Source of the DNA: a virus
Direction: 5' to 3' (one strand)
IMG/VR virus record: IMGVR_UViG_3300028361_000101
Location: 1-27,563 of that record
DNA length: 27,563 nucleotides
Every line of letters starts with the position of its first letter. Position 1 is the stretch's first letter. The notes below the pieces were generated by a model, which saw only the letters and a list, made by a program, of their open reading frames with translations, made no database searches and had not been told where the DNA came from. Both the position numbers and the translations under genes were made by a program. Positions 19,614 to 27,063 of this stretch are shown piece by piece.

Positions 19614-19835
19614 ATGGCTTCGACAACTTTTTCTGGCCCAGTGACCGCCACCAATGGCTTTGTGGGCGCAGTTCAGCTGCCAACTTTCACTGTCGCTACG
19701 GCACCATCTGCCGTTACCGCGGGCGCAGGCACCATCATTCTTGTGTCTGACGGTTTGGCTGGTGCGCCGACCATTGCAGTCAGCGACGGGACAAACTTCA
19801 TCTCCGCTGCCGGCACCACCATCGCGGCCTCGTGA
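19614..19835 (+). CDS. Small virion-like protein (73 aa)
   Basis: This 73-residue protein consists almost wholly of Ala, Gly, Thr, Val and Ser with alternating strands (FVGAVQLPTFTVATAPSAVT). This resembles short fibre or decoration proteins in which beta-structure repeats. The ATG follows AAGGACCTGAATACA. It is the first gene after the capsid terminator and promoter. Function inferred only from composition and location. Confidence 0.6.
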   Translation: MASTTFSGPVTATNGFVGAVQLPTFTVATAPSAVTAGAGTIILVSDGLAGAPTIAVSDGTNFISAAGTTIAAS

Positions 19836-19843
19836 GGTGAATT

Positions 19844-20026
19844 ATGAAATTTGTTCCCCCGAGTGATGAAGAGCTGGCGCGTCGCGGGTTGAGCCCGGTC
19901 CGTGCACGCACGAGCGAAGGCGCGTTCCAAGCCGACGATCCTGCGACACCCGACGTCAATGAGGCGTGGACTGCAAAGCCTGCGCCGAAGCCAGTGAAGA
20001 AGCCTAAGGGCAAATCCAAGGAGTAA
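19844..20026 (+). CDS. Small hypothetical protein with Lys/Pro-rich tail
   Basis: This 60-residue protein has an N-terminal PPSDEELARRGLSPVRART segment and a C-terminal Lys/Pro tail (KPVKKPKGKSKE). The start follows GAGGTGAATT. The AAGGAG that serves the next gene lies in its last codons. No family recognised. It is likely a minor virion or assembly protein. Confidence 0.6.
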   Translation: MKFVPPSDEELARRGLSPVRARTSEGAFQADDPATPDVNEAWTAKPAPKPVKKPKGKSKE

Positions 20027-20029
20027 GTC

Positions 20030-20545
20030 ATGATTTCCGATGTAAAATCCGCCCAGATACATCAAAGCGGGTTCATGCTCGCGAACGAGCGTGTTAGGAT
20101 CAAAGGCATCTCTGTCCGGGGCACCGCAACTGCTGGGCAGTTGGATCTGTTTGCCACGAGCACCGCCCCGGTATCTGCAACGTATGGGCAATCAACGACT
20201 ACGATTACGGTAACAAGCGTCGCCCACGGCCTACAAACGGGCGCTCGTGTGGGGGTAGCGTACTCTGTGGACGGCTCCGGTCTGTCCTCAACGTGCGCGA
20301 ATCTTGTGATTACAGTCGTTGATGTCGACACCTTTACAATGCAGTGCATCAACAGTTTTACGGTGACTGCCGGCACCGCGTGCCGATATGTAAGCGGCGA
20401 GAATGAGTGGTTGTTTACGGCTACGATTGCTGCAAGTGATATCTTCCAAAACTATTTTGACGTTCCGGGGGCGGGTATTTTGGCGAGCAATAAACCTTTT
20501 GCCAGCCTCATCAACATATCTTCCGTCAACATTTTTTATGCGTAG
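20030..20545 (+). CDS. Beta-rich virion protein (171 aa)
   Basis: This 171-residue protein contains a central segment with alternating Thr and Val (TTTITVTSVAHGLQTGARVG, then VVDVDTFTMQC), resembling the 'HGL-tG-V ... VD-TF' repeats found in phage tail and fibre proteins. The ATG follows AAGGAGTAAGTC. Four cysteines are present. It is probably a structural component; the precise role is unknown. Confidence 0.65.
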   Translation: MISDVKSAQIHQSGFMLANERVRIKGISVRGTATAGQLDLFATSTAPVSATYGQSTTTITVTSVAHGLQTGARVGVAYSVDGSGLSSTCANLVITVVDVDTFTMQCINSFTVTAGTACRYVSGENEWLFTATIAASDIFQNYFDVPGAGILASNKPFASLINISSVNIFYA

Positions 20546-20557
20546 GGGCACTGAGCG

Positions 20558-20782
20558 ATGGACGTACTTAACACCATCATGCAGTGGATTGTAGCTCCCG
20601 TAGCGGGGGCTGTCTGGCTGCTGCACACCAAGACGCAGACGAACACGACAGATATTGCTGTCATCAAGGCGCAAACGTCTGCGACCAAAGAAGCGTCTGA
20701 CCGCGAGTTTAAAGAGGTCAAGGAGAGTTTCAAGACGGTCCTCGAAAAACTCGACAATATCGAGCAACATTTGAGGAAGTGA
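20558..20782 (+). CDS. Small membrane-anchored coiled-coil protein
   Basis: This 74-residue protein has one N-terminal transmembrane segment (IMQWIVAPVAGAVWLL) followed by a charged helical region with heptad character (KEVKESFKTVLEKLDNIEQHL after an Ala/Thr-rich turn). It heads a run of membrane and lysis genes ending in holin and endolysin, so a lysis accessory or spanin-like role is plausible. It lacks a lipobox. The ribosome binding site is weak. Confidence 0.6.
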   Translation: MDVLNTIMQWIVAPVAGAVWLLHTKTQTNTTDIAVIKAQTSATKEASDREFKEVKESFKTVLEKLDNIEQHLRK

Positions 20783-20783
20783 T

Positions 20784-21269
20784 GTGGACCCTGCTTCCGT
20801 AACCCTCGCGATAGGCGCTGCCAGCAAAGCGTTCTCGATGCTCAAGCGTGGGTTCGAGATCGGTCGCGACATTGAGTCCATGCACGGCGACATCCAGAAG
20901 TGGATGGGTGCGTCTGCTCAAATTGCGACAATCGAAAAGGCTACCAAAAACCCCGGTATGGTCACGCGGCTCCTCACTGGGGCTGGCAACATCGAAGCGA
21001 TGGCTACGCAAGCGGTGCTGGCGCGCAAGCAGATCGAGGCGCAGCGCTACGAGCTGAAGGTTTGGGTGTCGATGACCTACGGCATAGGGACGTGGGAGGA
21101 AATCCTGCGCACTGAGGGCCAGCTACGAAAGCAGCAACAGGCGGCGGCCGAGCAGCAGCAAGCGTTCTTCGCAAAAGTGTTTCTTGGCTCCACACTTTTT
21201 GCTACTGTCGGTATAGGTGGCGGGCTGCTGTACTTCTTCGCCCTATTTTTGAAGGACTTGCAACAATGA
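20784..21269 (+). CDS. Membrane protein of the lysis cassette (161 aa)
   Basis: This 161-residue protein has an amphipathic N-terminal half, a Gln/Ala-rich helix (LRKQQQAAAEQQQAFF) and one C-terminal transmembrane segment (VFLGSTLFATVGIGGGLLYF). It uses a GTG start behind TTGAGGAAGTGAT, one base after the previous stop. Its stop overlaps the holin start by four bases. A holin-partner or spanin-like role is inferred from position and topology. Confidence 0.6.
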   Translation: MDPASVTLAIGAASKAFSMLKRGFEIGRDIESMHGDIQKWMGASAQIATIEKATKNPGMVTRLLTGAGNIEAMATQAVLARKQIEAQRYELKVWVSMTYGIGTWEEILRTEGQLRKQQQAAAEQQQAFFAKVFLGSTLFATVGIGGGLLYFFALFLKDLQQ

Positions 21270-21748
21270 AAAATCTGACAGCAATACTTGGGGCGGTGGC
21301 CCCCACGATCGCAACTGCGATAGGCGGTCCTCTAGGTGGCATGGCGCTCAAGCTGGTGGCTGACAAGCTGGGGCTTCCTGAGTCAACCTTGGAAGCTGTA
21401 GAGGCCGCGGTAACAAACGCCTCGCCTGACCAGCTGGCTGAAATCAAAAAGGTTGAGGCGGACTTCAAGGTCAGCATGAAGCAGCTCGACGTGGATTTGG
21501 TGAAGATCGCCGCCTCAGACCGTGACAGCGCGCGCCGCCGCCATGCCAGCGTTAAAGATATGACGCCCACCGTCCTTGCTGTCGGGACACTGCTTGCGTT
21601 CTTTGGCTACGTTGGGGCGGTGACGTTCATCGACCACGGTGCCGATCTTGGCCTCATCAACGTCGCTGTAGGCTGGCTGGGTGGTAGCGCATCTGCTGTC
21701 ATCTCCTTCTACTTCGGCGCAAGCAACACAACGGAGAAAAACACATGA
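21266..21748 (+). CDS. Holin of the 3TM gene-transfer-release family
   Basis: This 160-residue protein has an N-terminal hydrophobic Gly/Ala segment (ILGAVAPTIATAIGGPLGGM), an amphipathic charged middle ending in RDSARRRHASVKDMTP, and two C-terminal membrane segments (TVLAVGTLLAFFGYVGAV and VGWLGGSASAVISFYFGA). This order matches the holin family first noted in alphaproteobacterial gene transfer agents. It would permeabilise the inner membrane to release or activate the endolysin encoded next. Its start overlaps the upstream stop, and its stop overlaps the endolysin start. Confidence 0.8.
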   Translation: MKNLTAILGAVAPTIATAIGGPLGGMALKLVADKLGLPESTLEAVEAAVTNASPDQLAEIKKVEADFKVSMKQLDVDLVKIAASDRDSARRRHASVKDMTPTVLAVGTLLAFFGYVGAVTFIDHGADLGLINVAVGWLGGSASAVISFYFGASNTTEKNT

Positions 21749-22197
21749 GCTTCAGACTTTCAGACCGCAGCATGAGCAACCTACAGGGCGTAGACGAGCA
21801 GCTCGTAGCAACTGTGAAGCTGGCGATCCTGACCACGAAGATTGATTTCGCCGTAATCTGTGGACTCCGCACAATGGAGGAGCAGCGGGTGCTGGTCGAC
21901 AAAGGCGCGAGCAAGACCATGCGCTCCAAGCATCTAGACGGCAAGGCCGTTGACCTGATGGCCTATATCGGCAGCCGGGGGTCGTGGGAACTGAACCTCT
22001 ATGACGACCTTGCCGACGCCATGAAGGAGGCCGCCATAGAGACGGGTGCTGTCCTGCGCTGGGGCGCCGCGTGGCATATACCAGACATCCGCAAATGGAG
22101 CGGCACAATGGAGCAAGCCATGAACGCGTATGTGGACTTGCGCCGCAGTCAGGGGAAGCGCCCCTTCATTGACGGCCCGCACTTCGAGCTGGCGTAA
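21745..22197 (+). CDS. Endolysin, M15-family peptidase
   Basis: This 150-residue protein has the zinc-peptidase pattern of M15 endolysins: SKHLDGKAVDLMAY with the His and Asp ligands, and a C-terminal DGPHFEL with the third ligand His. FAVICGLRTMEEQ is the conserved strand before the active site. Such enzymes cleave peptidoglycan cross-bridge peptides. It has no signal peptide, so export depends on the holin encoded upstream. The ATG follows GGAGAAAAACAC and overlaps the holin stop. Confidence 0.85.
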   Translation: MSFRLSDRSMSNLQGVDEQLVATVKLAILTTKIDFAVICGLRTMEEQRVLVDKGASKTMRSKHLDGKAVDLMAYIGSRGSWELNLYDDLADAMKEAAIETGAVLRWGAAWHIPDIRKWSGTMEQAMNAYVDLRRSQGKRPFIDGPHFELA

Positions 22198-22213
22198 CCG
22201 AGGAGATACGCTG

Positions 22214-22471
22214 ATGGCAAAGAGCCCCGCATGGACGCGCAAGGAAGGCAAGGACCCGTCTGGCGGCCTCAACGCCAAGGGAAGGGCTTCCGCCAAAAAG
22301 CAAGGCATGAACCTCAAGCCGCCCGCGCCGAAGGCAAAAGCCGGAACCAAGGACGGAAACCGCCGCAAGAGCTTTTGTGCGCGCAGCGCGGGGCAAATGA
22401 AGAAGTTTCCCAACGCAGCAAAAGACCCCGATAGCCGGCTCAGAAAGGCGAGGAAAAAGTGGAATTGCTGA
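22214..22471 (+). CDS. DUF6321-like small basic protein
   Basis: This 85-residue Lys/Arg/Gly-rich protein begins MAKSPAWTRKEGKDPSGGLN and ends SRLRKARKKWNC. The NAKGRASAKKQGMNLKPP and RRKSFCARSAGQMKK segments resemble the phage family DUF6321. Function unknown; the charge suggests nucleic-acid or membrane-lipid contact. I chose the ATG at 22214 behind GAGGAGATACGCTG over the longer frame, which reads back into the endolysin gene. Confidence 0.75.
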   Translation: MAKSPAWTRKEGKDPSGGLNAKGRASAKKQGMNLKPPAPKAKAGTKDGNRRKSFCARSAGQMKKFPNAAKDPDSRLRKARKKWNC

Positions 22472-22472
22472 C

Positions 22473-22742
22473 ATGACCATATCTCGATCGAACATGGCGC
22501 AACAGATTGCCAAACCCCCTGCGAAGCGCGCCAAGACTACCGTTGCGGCCATGGCCAAGGGCGGTGCTGCCAAGTCCAAGGTCAACGAGGCGGGCAACTA
22601 CACCAAGCCCAGCATGCGCAAGTCCCTGTTCAACAGCATCAAGTCTGGTGGCAAGGGCGGTGCCCCGGGCCAATGGTCGGCCCGCAAGGCACAAATGCTT
22701 GCGAAGCAATACAAGGCCAAGGGCGGGGGCTACCGTGATTGA
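22473..22742 (+). CDS. Small basic protein with GQWSARKAQ motif
   Basis: This 89-residue protein has a disordered basic N-terminus and a C-terminal NYTKPSMRKSLFNSIK, then GGAPGQWSARKAQMLAKQYK and a GGGY end. This motif recurs in many phages and some large DNA viruses (possibly DUF5872; name from memory). Function unknown. The ATG lies one base after the previous stop, so translation is coupled. Confidence 0.75.
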   Translation: MTISRSNMAQQIAKPPAKRAKTTVAAMAKGGAAKSKVNEAGNYTKPSMRKSLFNSIKSGGKGGAPGQWSARKAQMLAKQYKAKGGGYRD

Positions 22743-23262
22743 GCAGGACCTGCGGTCATGGTCCCGTGAGGTCCTCGAGGTGCCGAATCAGCACCTGCGC
22801 GGCTTGCCGCCCTGCCCGTACGCCCGCAAGGCGTGGCGGGATAACGCGGTCCTTGTGGTCGAGACTGGTGATATCATGAGCGATGCGCGCAAGCATTGCG
22901 AAGAGTTCCACGCCCAAGGTAAGGAACTGCTGATCGTTGCGACGTTCGATCTACCCGAGGCGGGCGCGCTGCACGCGCTGTCCGAAGAACTCAACACGGC
23001 GTTCCCTCAGCTGCACTGCATGACGTTCCACCCTGACTATGATGCGGACGACGCAGAGCTGGACTTTCTGACGGACAACGAGTGGCAAAGCGAGGTCTCT
23101 GAAGACTACGCAATGCTGTTTGTACAGGATTTGGCGCAGGTCGTCGCCGCTAGTGACAGGTTGCAGACGTTAGGCTATTATGACGTGTATCCCCCAGACG
23201 AGTATGAAGCACTCGTCGTCAACCGCAAACGGAGACTGAACCATGGCAATGAAACCTCGTAA
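22735..23262 (+). CDS. Conserved phage protein (175 aa)
   Basis: This 175-residue acidic protein starts at a GTG inside the end of the upstream gene, with a GGGCGGGGGC before it. A conserved-looking N-terminal motif is DLRSWSREVLEVPN, followed by LRGLPPCPYARKAW. The middle has alternating strands (LLIVATFDLP, LHCMTFHPDY) and acidic stretches. I have seen the PPCPYA motif in uncharacterised phage proteins but cannot name a function. Confidence 0.7.
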   Translation: MIEQDLRSWSREVLEVPNQHLRGLPPCPYARKAWRDNAVLVVETGDIMSDARKHCEEFHAQGKELLIVATFDLPEAGALHALSEELNTAFPQLHCMTFHPDYDADDAELDFLTDNEWQSEVSEDYAMLFVQDLAQVVAASDRLQTLGYYDVYPPDEYEALVVNRKRRLNHGNETS

Positions 23263-23419
23263 GATGATGCGCGGTGGCGCAGCAAAGAAAATGATGCGCG
23301 GCGGCATGACCGAGACGCCCATGCCCATGAAGAAGGGCGGCGCCGCAAAGATGCCGGCAGCTTTGAAAAAAGCGATGGAGAAGAAAAAGATGATGCGCGG
23401 CGGCAAGGCCAAGAAGTGA
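23243..23419 (+). CDS. Tiny Met/Lys/Gly-rich protein with KMMRGG repeats
   Basis: This 58-residue protein has KMMRGG in three copies (beginning, middle, end) and a KKGGAAK segment. It is strongly basic with about one quarter methionine. The ATG follows GGAGACTGAACC and overlaps the end of the upstream gene by 20 bases. Its stop overlaps the next start as GTGA. It belongs to the local series of short KGG-type proteins. Coding is supported by a good ribosome binding site and coupling on both sides. Confidence 0.7.
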   Translation: MAMKPRKMMRGGAAKKMMRGGMTETPMPMKKGGAAKMPAALKKAMEKKKMMRGGKAKK

Positions 23420-23664
23420 AAAAGCCGCAGAAAAGCCTGAAGAAATGGAGCGACGAGAAGTGGGGCACAAAGTCCGGCAAGCCGTCGACCCAAGGCTCGA
23501 AAGCGACAGGAGAGCGTTACCTGCCAAAAAAGGCTCGTGACGCTCTCAGTCCCGCCGAATACGCTGCAACCAGCAAGGCCAAGCGAGAAGGCACTCGCAA
23601 AGGCAAGCAATTTGTGGCACAACCAAAGAAGATCGCAAAGAAAACCGCGAGGTACCGCAAATGA
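23416..23664 (+). CDS. Small basic protein with GERYLPKKA motif
   Basis: This 82-residue, very basic protein starts at a GTG overlapping the previous stop (GTGA). The order KWSDEKWGTKSGKPS, GERYLPKKARDALSP-EYAAT, then GKQFVAQPKKIAKKTARYR resembles a small protein shared by many phages and large DNA viruses. Function unknown; charge suggests DNA or RNA contact. Its stop overlaps the next start as ATGA. Confidence 0.75.
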   Translation: MKKPQKSLKKWSDEKWGTKSGKPSTQGSKATGERYLPKKARDALSPAEYAATSKAKREGTRKGKQFVAQPKKIAKKTARYRK

Positions 23665-23954
23665 AGAAGCCTGTGCAGAAGAAGAACAAGGGCGGCAAGC
23701 TGTTGGCTATGCTTAGCCCTGCAGCAGCTATAGGGCAAAGCCTCAAGTCCGGGCGGGCCGAAGGCCTTCTTGGTATGGGGACGCTCGGAGCGCTCATAAA
23801 CCAAGATAAAAAGCGTGATCGCAAAGCCGATGGCCAAGTTGGACCGAGCGGACCGAGCGCGCCGACCGGCGTCACCGGCATGAAGGCTGGCGGCAAAGTC
23901 ACACGCGGTGACGGAGTCTGCACCAAGGGCCACACAAAAGGCAAGATGGTGTAA
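23661..23954 (+). CDS. Small KGG-type phage protein (97 aa)
   Basis: This 97-residue protein has a basic N-terminus (KKPVQKKNKGGK), an Ala/Gly/Leu-rich central helix pair (LLAMLSPAAAIGQSL, GLLGMGTLGALI) that might contact membranes, and a C-terminal AGGKVTRGDGVCTKGHTKGK tail. The RGDG-C-KGHTKGK tail is common in marine phage proteins of unknown function. Translation is coupled to the neighbour upstream. Confidence 0.7.
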   Translation: MKKPVQKKNKGGKLLAMLSPAAAIGQSLKSGRAEGLLGMGTLGALINQDKKRDRKADGQVGPSGPSAPTGVTGMKAGGKVTRGDGVCTKGHTKGKMV

Positions 23955-23957
23955 CCG

Positions 23958-24629
23958 ATGGCCTCTGTCGTACCTGACATTGCTGAACTCTTTGAAGAGG
24001 CCTACGAGCGCGCAGGCGTCGAGATGCAGTCTGGCTATGACCTGCGCACCGCGCGGCGCAGCCTGAACCTGCTGACGCTGGAGTGGCAGAATCGCGGGTT
24101 AAACCTCTTCACTGTGGCTTCGGGTACGATCTCGCTCGTGGCCGGGCAGGCTACTTACGACGCGCCGACCGACACGATCGACATCATCGAGCACCAGCTG
24201 CGGACCGGCACCGGCACAAGCCAGACGGACACCGCGCTGGAGCGCATCAGCGTCTCCACATACGCTGCGCAGACCAACAAAGCGCTGACCGGGCGGCCAA
24301 ACCAGATCTACATCGACCGAGGTCTTACAACGCGCGTCACGCTATGGCCCGTGCCAGACGGCACCGCCAGCTACGAGCTGTTCTTCTACCGTCTGCGCGG
24401 CATCGACGGTCTTGCGTCGGGCGTTGGCGGCAGTGTGGGTATACCAAGCCGCTTCATCCCGGCGTTGGTGGCAGGATTGGCCTTTGAAATAGCATCAAAG
24501 AAGCCAGAGGCGGCCAGCCGAGCGCTTGTGCTCAAGCAGCTCTACGAAGAGCAGTTCCAACGTGCCGCTGACGAGGACCGAGACAAGTCGTCGACCTTCT
24601 TCGCACCGTTCTTCCCGGGGGGCTTCTGA
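23958..24629 (+). CDS. Head-to-tail adaptor or tail accessory protein
   Basis: This 223-residue protein begins with a helical region (IAELFEEAYERAG then RRSLNLLTLEWQNRGLNLF), followed by a beta-rich domain (TYDAPTDTIDIIEHQLR, IYIDR-LTTRVTLWPVPDG) and a C-terminal helix pair (LVAGLAFEIASKKPEA, LYEEQFQRAADEDR). This resembles P22 gp4-like tail accessory proteins and related adaptors that extend the portal. The assignment is by pattern and location. The stop overlaps the next start by one base. Confidence 0.65.
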   Translation: MASVVPDIAELFEEAYERAGVEMQSGYDLRTARRSLNLLTLEWQNRGLNLFTVASGTISLVAGQATYDAPTDTIDIIEHQLRTGTGTSQTDTALERISVSTYAAQTNKALTGRPNQIYIDRGLTTRVTLWPVPDGTASYELFFYRLRGIDGLASGVGGSVGIPSRFIPALVAGLAFEIASKKPEAASRALVLKQLYEEQFQRAADEDRDKSSTFFAPFFPGGF

Positions 24630-24949
24630 TGGCCCAGTTTGCACGTGGCAGCCGCGCGCTCGGAATCTGCGACCGCACAGGGTTTGTCTACAAGCTCAAG
24701 GATCTGGTCTACGAGACCAAGAATGGCACGCGCACGGGCTTTCGCGTGGGCAAGGACGTCGCCGATGGCGACCATCCTCAGAACTTTATTGGCCGCCTGC
24801 GCATCAACGACCCGCAGTCGTTACGTGAGCCCCGCCCAGACGTGAATCGTCTGGAGTCGGTGGGTCTGTTCGGATGGTACCCAGTGGGGCACCCAGAAAT
24901 CAAACTTACCGGTGCTGTTGGCACCGTCACCGTCGTCATAGGAGACTGA
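24629..24949 (+). CDS. Conserved virion-module protein (106 aa)
   Basis: This 106-residue protein starts ARGSRALGICDRTGFVYKLK. Relatives I recall have CDRCG here, suggesting a zinc knuckle that has lost its second Cys. It continues with DHPQNFIGRLRINDPQSLREP and a C-terminal strand pair. It is probably part of the head-tail connector by position. Translation is coupled to the adaptor gene upstream (TGATG). Confidence 0.65.
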   Translation: MAQFARGSRALGICDRTGFVYKLKDLVYETKNGTRTGFRVGKDVADGDHPQNFIGRLRINDPQSLREPRPDVNRLESVGLFGWYPVGHPEIKLTGAVGTVTVVIGD

Positions 24950-24950
24950 C

Positions 24951-25247
24951 ATGGCCGAAAAGAAACAAACTAAGCGCGCTAACCCTGTGGAGCGGTCCTA
25001 TCGCCCCGTTGCGCGCCCCAACCGCACTATTGATCTGACGCCCAACGCCGAAGAAGGCGATCAGGTGTTTATCGGCAAGAAGAAGCCAAAGAAAATGGCC
25101 GCCGGGGGCAAGCTCAAGATGGTCAAAAAGGGCGGCAAAAAAGTCCCCTCGTTCGCCGCTGACGGCGTCGGCAAGATGGCCAAGGGCGGTATGTGCCGCG
25201 GTATGGGCTCCGCCACTCGCGGTGGCAAGTTCGCAAAGAACGGATAA
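24951..25247 (+). CDS. Small KGG-type phage protein (98 aa)
   Basis: This 98-residue basic protein sits between connector genes. The N-terminal half has a proline/arginine-rich segment (NPVERSYRPVARPNRTIDL). The C-terminal half is a string of KGG and AGG units (KMAAGGKLKMVKKGGKK, KMAKGGMCRGMGS). It follows AGGAGACTGAC. It shares composition with the 22.2-24.0 kb series, suggesting a common role such as DNA condensation or virion filling. That role is inference. Confidence 0.7.
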   Translation: MAEKKQTKRANPVERSYRPVARPNRTIDLTPNAEEGDQVFIGKKKPKKMAAGGKLKMVKKGGKKVPSFAADGVGKMAKGGMCRGMGSATRGGKFAKNG

Positions 25248-25250
25248 GCC

Positions 25251-25898
25251 ATGAACTACGCGGAGCTCGTTCAACTTCTGCAAGACTATTGCGAGAACTC
25301 GGAGACATCCTTCGTTGCAAATATACCCAACTTTGTCCGTCAGGCGGAGCAGAGGGTGTACCGTAGTGTCATGATCCCCGAGCTGCGTAAAGGCGCCAAT
25401 GCCGTGGCGTCTACAGGCAACCCGTACATAGCACGACCGGTTGATTTTCTGTCCGTGTTCTCGTTTGCGGTAATTGACGCCGACGGCGAGTATCATTTCC
25501 TATACGACAAGGACCCCAGCTTCATGCGCGAAGCGTTTCCTAGTGTGACTGCCACCGGACGGCCGCGCTTCTACGCACAGTTTAGCGGGGACACAGCGAC
25601 GGGCGACGGAAATTTCATACTGGCGCCGACGCCGGACGCGGACTACGCGCTCGAGCTGCAGTACTACTTTGACCCGCCGTCGATTGTCGACTCAGGCACG
25701 TCATGGCTTGGAGATAACGCAAAGAACGCGCTACTGTACGGGTCGCTTGTGGAGGCGTACACATACCTCAAAGGAGACGCGGACCTAATGGCGCAATACC
25801 GGCAGCAATACGATTCGGCACTGGGGCAGCTCCTTGGGATCGACGTGCGGGCCAAGCGCGACGACTATCGTGACGGCCAGATGCGGGTGGGTGGATAA
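25251..25898 (+). CDS. SU10-type phage adaptor protein
   Basis: This 215-residue protein begins NYAELVQLLQDYCEN, then NIPNFVRQAEQRVYRSVMIPELR, DFLSVFSF strands and PRFYAQF, ending in a helical LLYGSLVEAYTYLKGDADLM. This is the layout of the adaptor family named after phage SU10, which joins the portal to the tail nozzle in short-tailed phages. It is the best indication of podovirus-like morphology here. It starts three bases after the previous stop. Confidence 0.8.
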   Translation: MNYAELVQLLQDYCENSETSFVANIPNFVRQAEQRVYRSVMIPELRKGANAVASTGNPYIARPVDFLSVFSFAVIDADGEYHFLYDKDPSFMREAFPSVTATGRPRFYAQFSGDTATGDGNFILAPTPDADYALELQYYFDPPSIVDSGTSWLGDNAKNALLYGSLVEAYTYLKGDADLMAQYRQQYDSALGQLLGIDVRAKRDDYRDGQMRVGG

Positions 25899-26182
25899 TG
25901 TTTCAATCGACAAGCAGCGTTGGGTCACCATTCGTGGTTACATCGGACAACGGAGGCCACAGCCCCGAGCAAGTGGCGGAACTGTGCGTCAATCGGCTAA
26001 TTCATGTCTCCAACACTGCGCCCCCAGAGCTGGCGATGCAGGCCCGGGCGTTCCGAGAACAAATGTTGGCAGTTGTAGTGCAGTATGTTAAGATGGCGGT
26101 AGCAGAGGACCGTGCGACGGTCGCAACGAAACTTGAGCGCGCCGGTATGGCCGATCTAGCTCAACAGATAAAGGTGTTATAA
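25898..26182 (+). CDS. Conserved hypothetical virion-module protein (94 aa)
   Basis: This 94-residue, largely helical protein contains HSPEQVAELCVNRLIHVS, PPELAMQARAFREQ and a C-terminal MADLAQQIKVL helix. It resembles a small conserved protein of marine phages located after the adaptor gene. Function unknown. Its ATG overlaps the adaptor stop (TAATG). Confidence 0.7.
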   Translation: MFQSTSSVGSPFVVTSDNGGHSPEQVAELCVNRLIHVSNTAPPELAMQARAFREQMLAVVVQYVKMAVAEDRATVATKLERAGMADLAQQIKVL

Positions 26183-26183
26183 C

Positions 26184-26630
26184 ATGGCATTCACTGGCAA
26201 TTTCATGGCGACGAGCTTTAAGCAAGAGTTGCTCGAGGGCGCTCATGACTTCCGTGTCACCGGTGGTGACACGTTTAAGCTGGCGCTATACACGAACGAC
26301 GCGTCGTTTACTGCGGCGACCACCGCGTTTACTGCGACCGACGAAGTCGGCGATTCTGGGGCCTACGTTTCGGGCGGGGGTGATCTGACCCGGGTCGACC
26401 CTACCACGGGTGGCACAACGGCGTTCACTGACTTTGCAGACATCTCGTTTAGCAATGCGACGATAACGGCACGCGGTGCGATGATCTACAACAGCACCCC
26501 GGCGCACACGTACACCAACCCGGCGGTGGCTATTTTGGACTTCGGGTCGGATAAGACCTCGACGTCAGGCACGTTCACGGTGCAGTTCCCAACCGCAGAC
26601 GCCGCCAACGCTGTTTTGCGGATCGCGTAG
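26184..26630 (+). CDS. Virion structural protein (148 aa)
   Basis: This 148-residue protein is rich in Thr, Ala, Gly and Phe with many short strands (FKLALYTNDASFTAATTAF, GTFTVQFPTADAANAVLRIA). The composition and position suggest a tail-tip or fibre-base protein. It begins one base after the previous stop, with AAGGTG upstream. Family not recognised. Confidence 0.65.
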   Translation: MAFTGNFMATSFKQELLEGAHDFRVTGGDTFKLALYTNDASFTAATTAFTATDEVGDSGAYVSGGGDLTRVDPTTGGTTAFTDFADISFSNATITARGAMIYNSTPAHTYTNPAVAILDFGSDKTSTSGTFTVQFPTADAANAVLRIA

Positions 26631-26681
26631 TCTCCGGGAAATTTAGCAAACCGCGCCGAGATGTACACATAGGAGACACTG

Positions 26682-27053
26682 ATGCCATATCTTGACAACC
26701 GCGTGTACGACAACGGCCTTACCGTTCTCGACACCGAAGCCAACGCCGTCCACATCTGCTCGGCAGAACCCACCACTTATACCGCAGCAACGTCAACGCT
26801 GACTCTGGGTAATGCTACTGGCGTGTCTATCGGGGCGCCTGCTGACCGCGCAGGTGGCGGGCGCGAAGTCGTTGTTGCCGCCACCGCAGACGGCAACGTG
26901 ACGGCGACCGGCACAGCCACACACTACGCGCTCGTTGACACAGTCAACAGCCGCTTGCTTGCTGCATCCGCTTTGACTACGTCGCAGGTCGTTACGAACG
27001 GCAACACCTTCACGCTTGCGTCCTTCACTATCGGCATCCCTGATCCCGTCTGA
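26682..27053 (+). CDS. Virion structural protein (123 aa)
   Basis: This 123-residue beta-rich protein begins PYLDNRVYDNGLTVLDTEAN and has an ATGTATHYALVDT segment. Alternating Thr/Val/Ala strands resemble small phage tail or fibre proteins. The start follows AGGAGACACTG after a 51-bp gap. The exact role is unknown. Confidence 0.65.
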   Translation: MPYLDNRVYDNGLTVLDTEANAVHICSAEPTTYTAATSTLTLGNATGVSIGAPADRAGGGREVVVAATADGNVTATGTATHYALVDTVNSRLLAASALTTSQVVTNGNTFTLASFTIGIPDPV

Positions 27054-27063
27054 GGTCTAGCCC

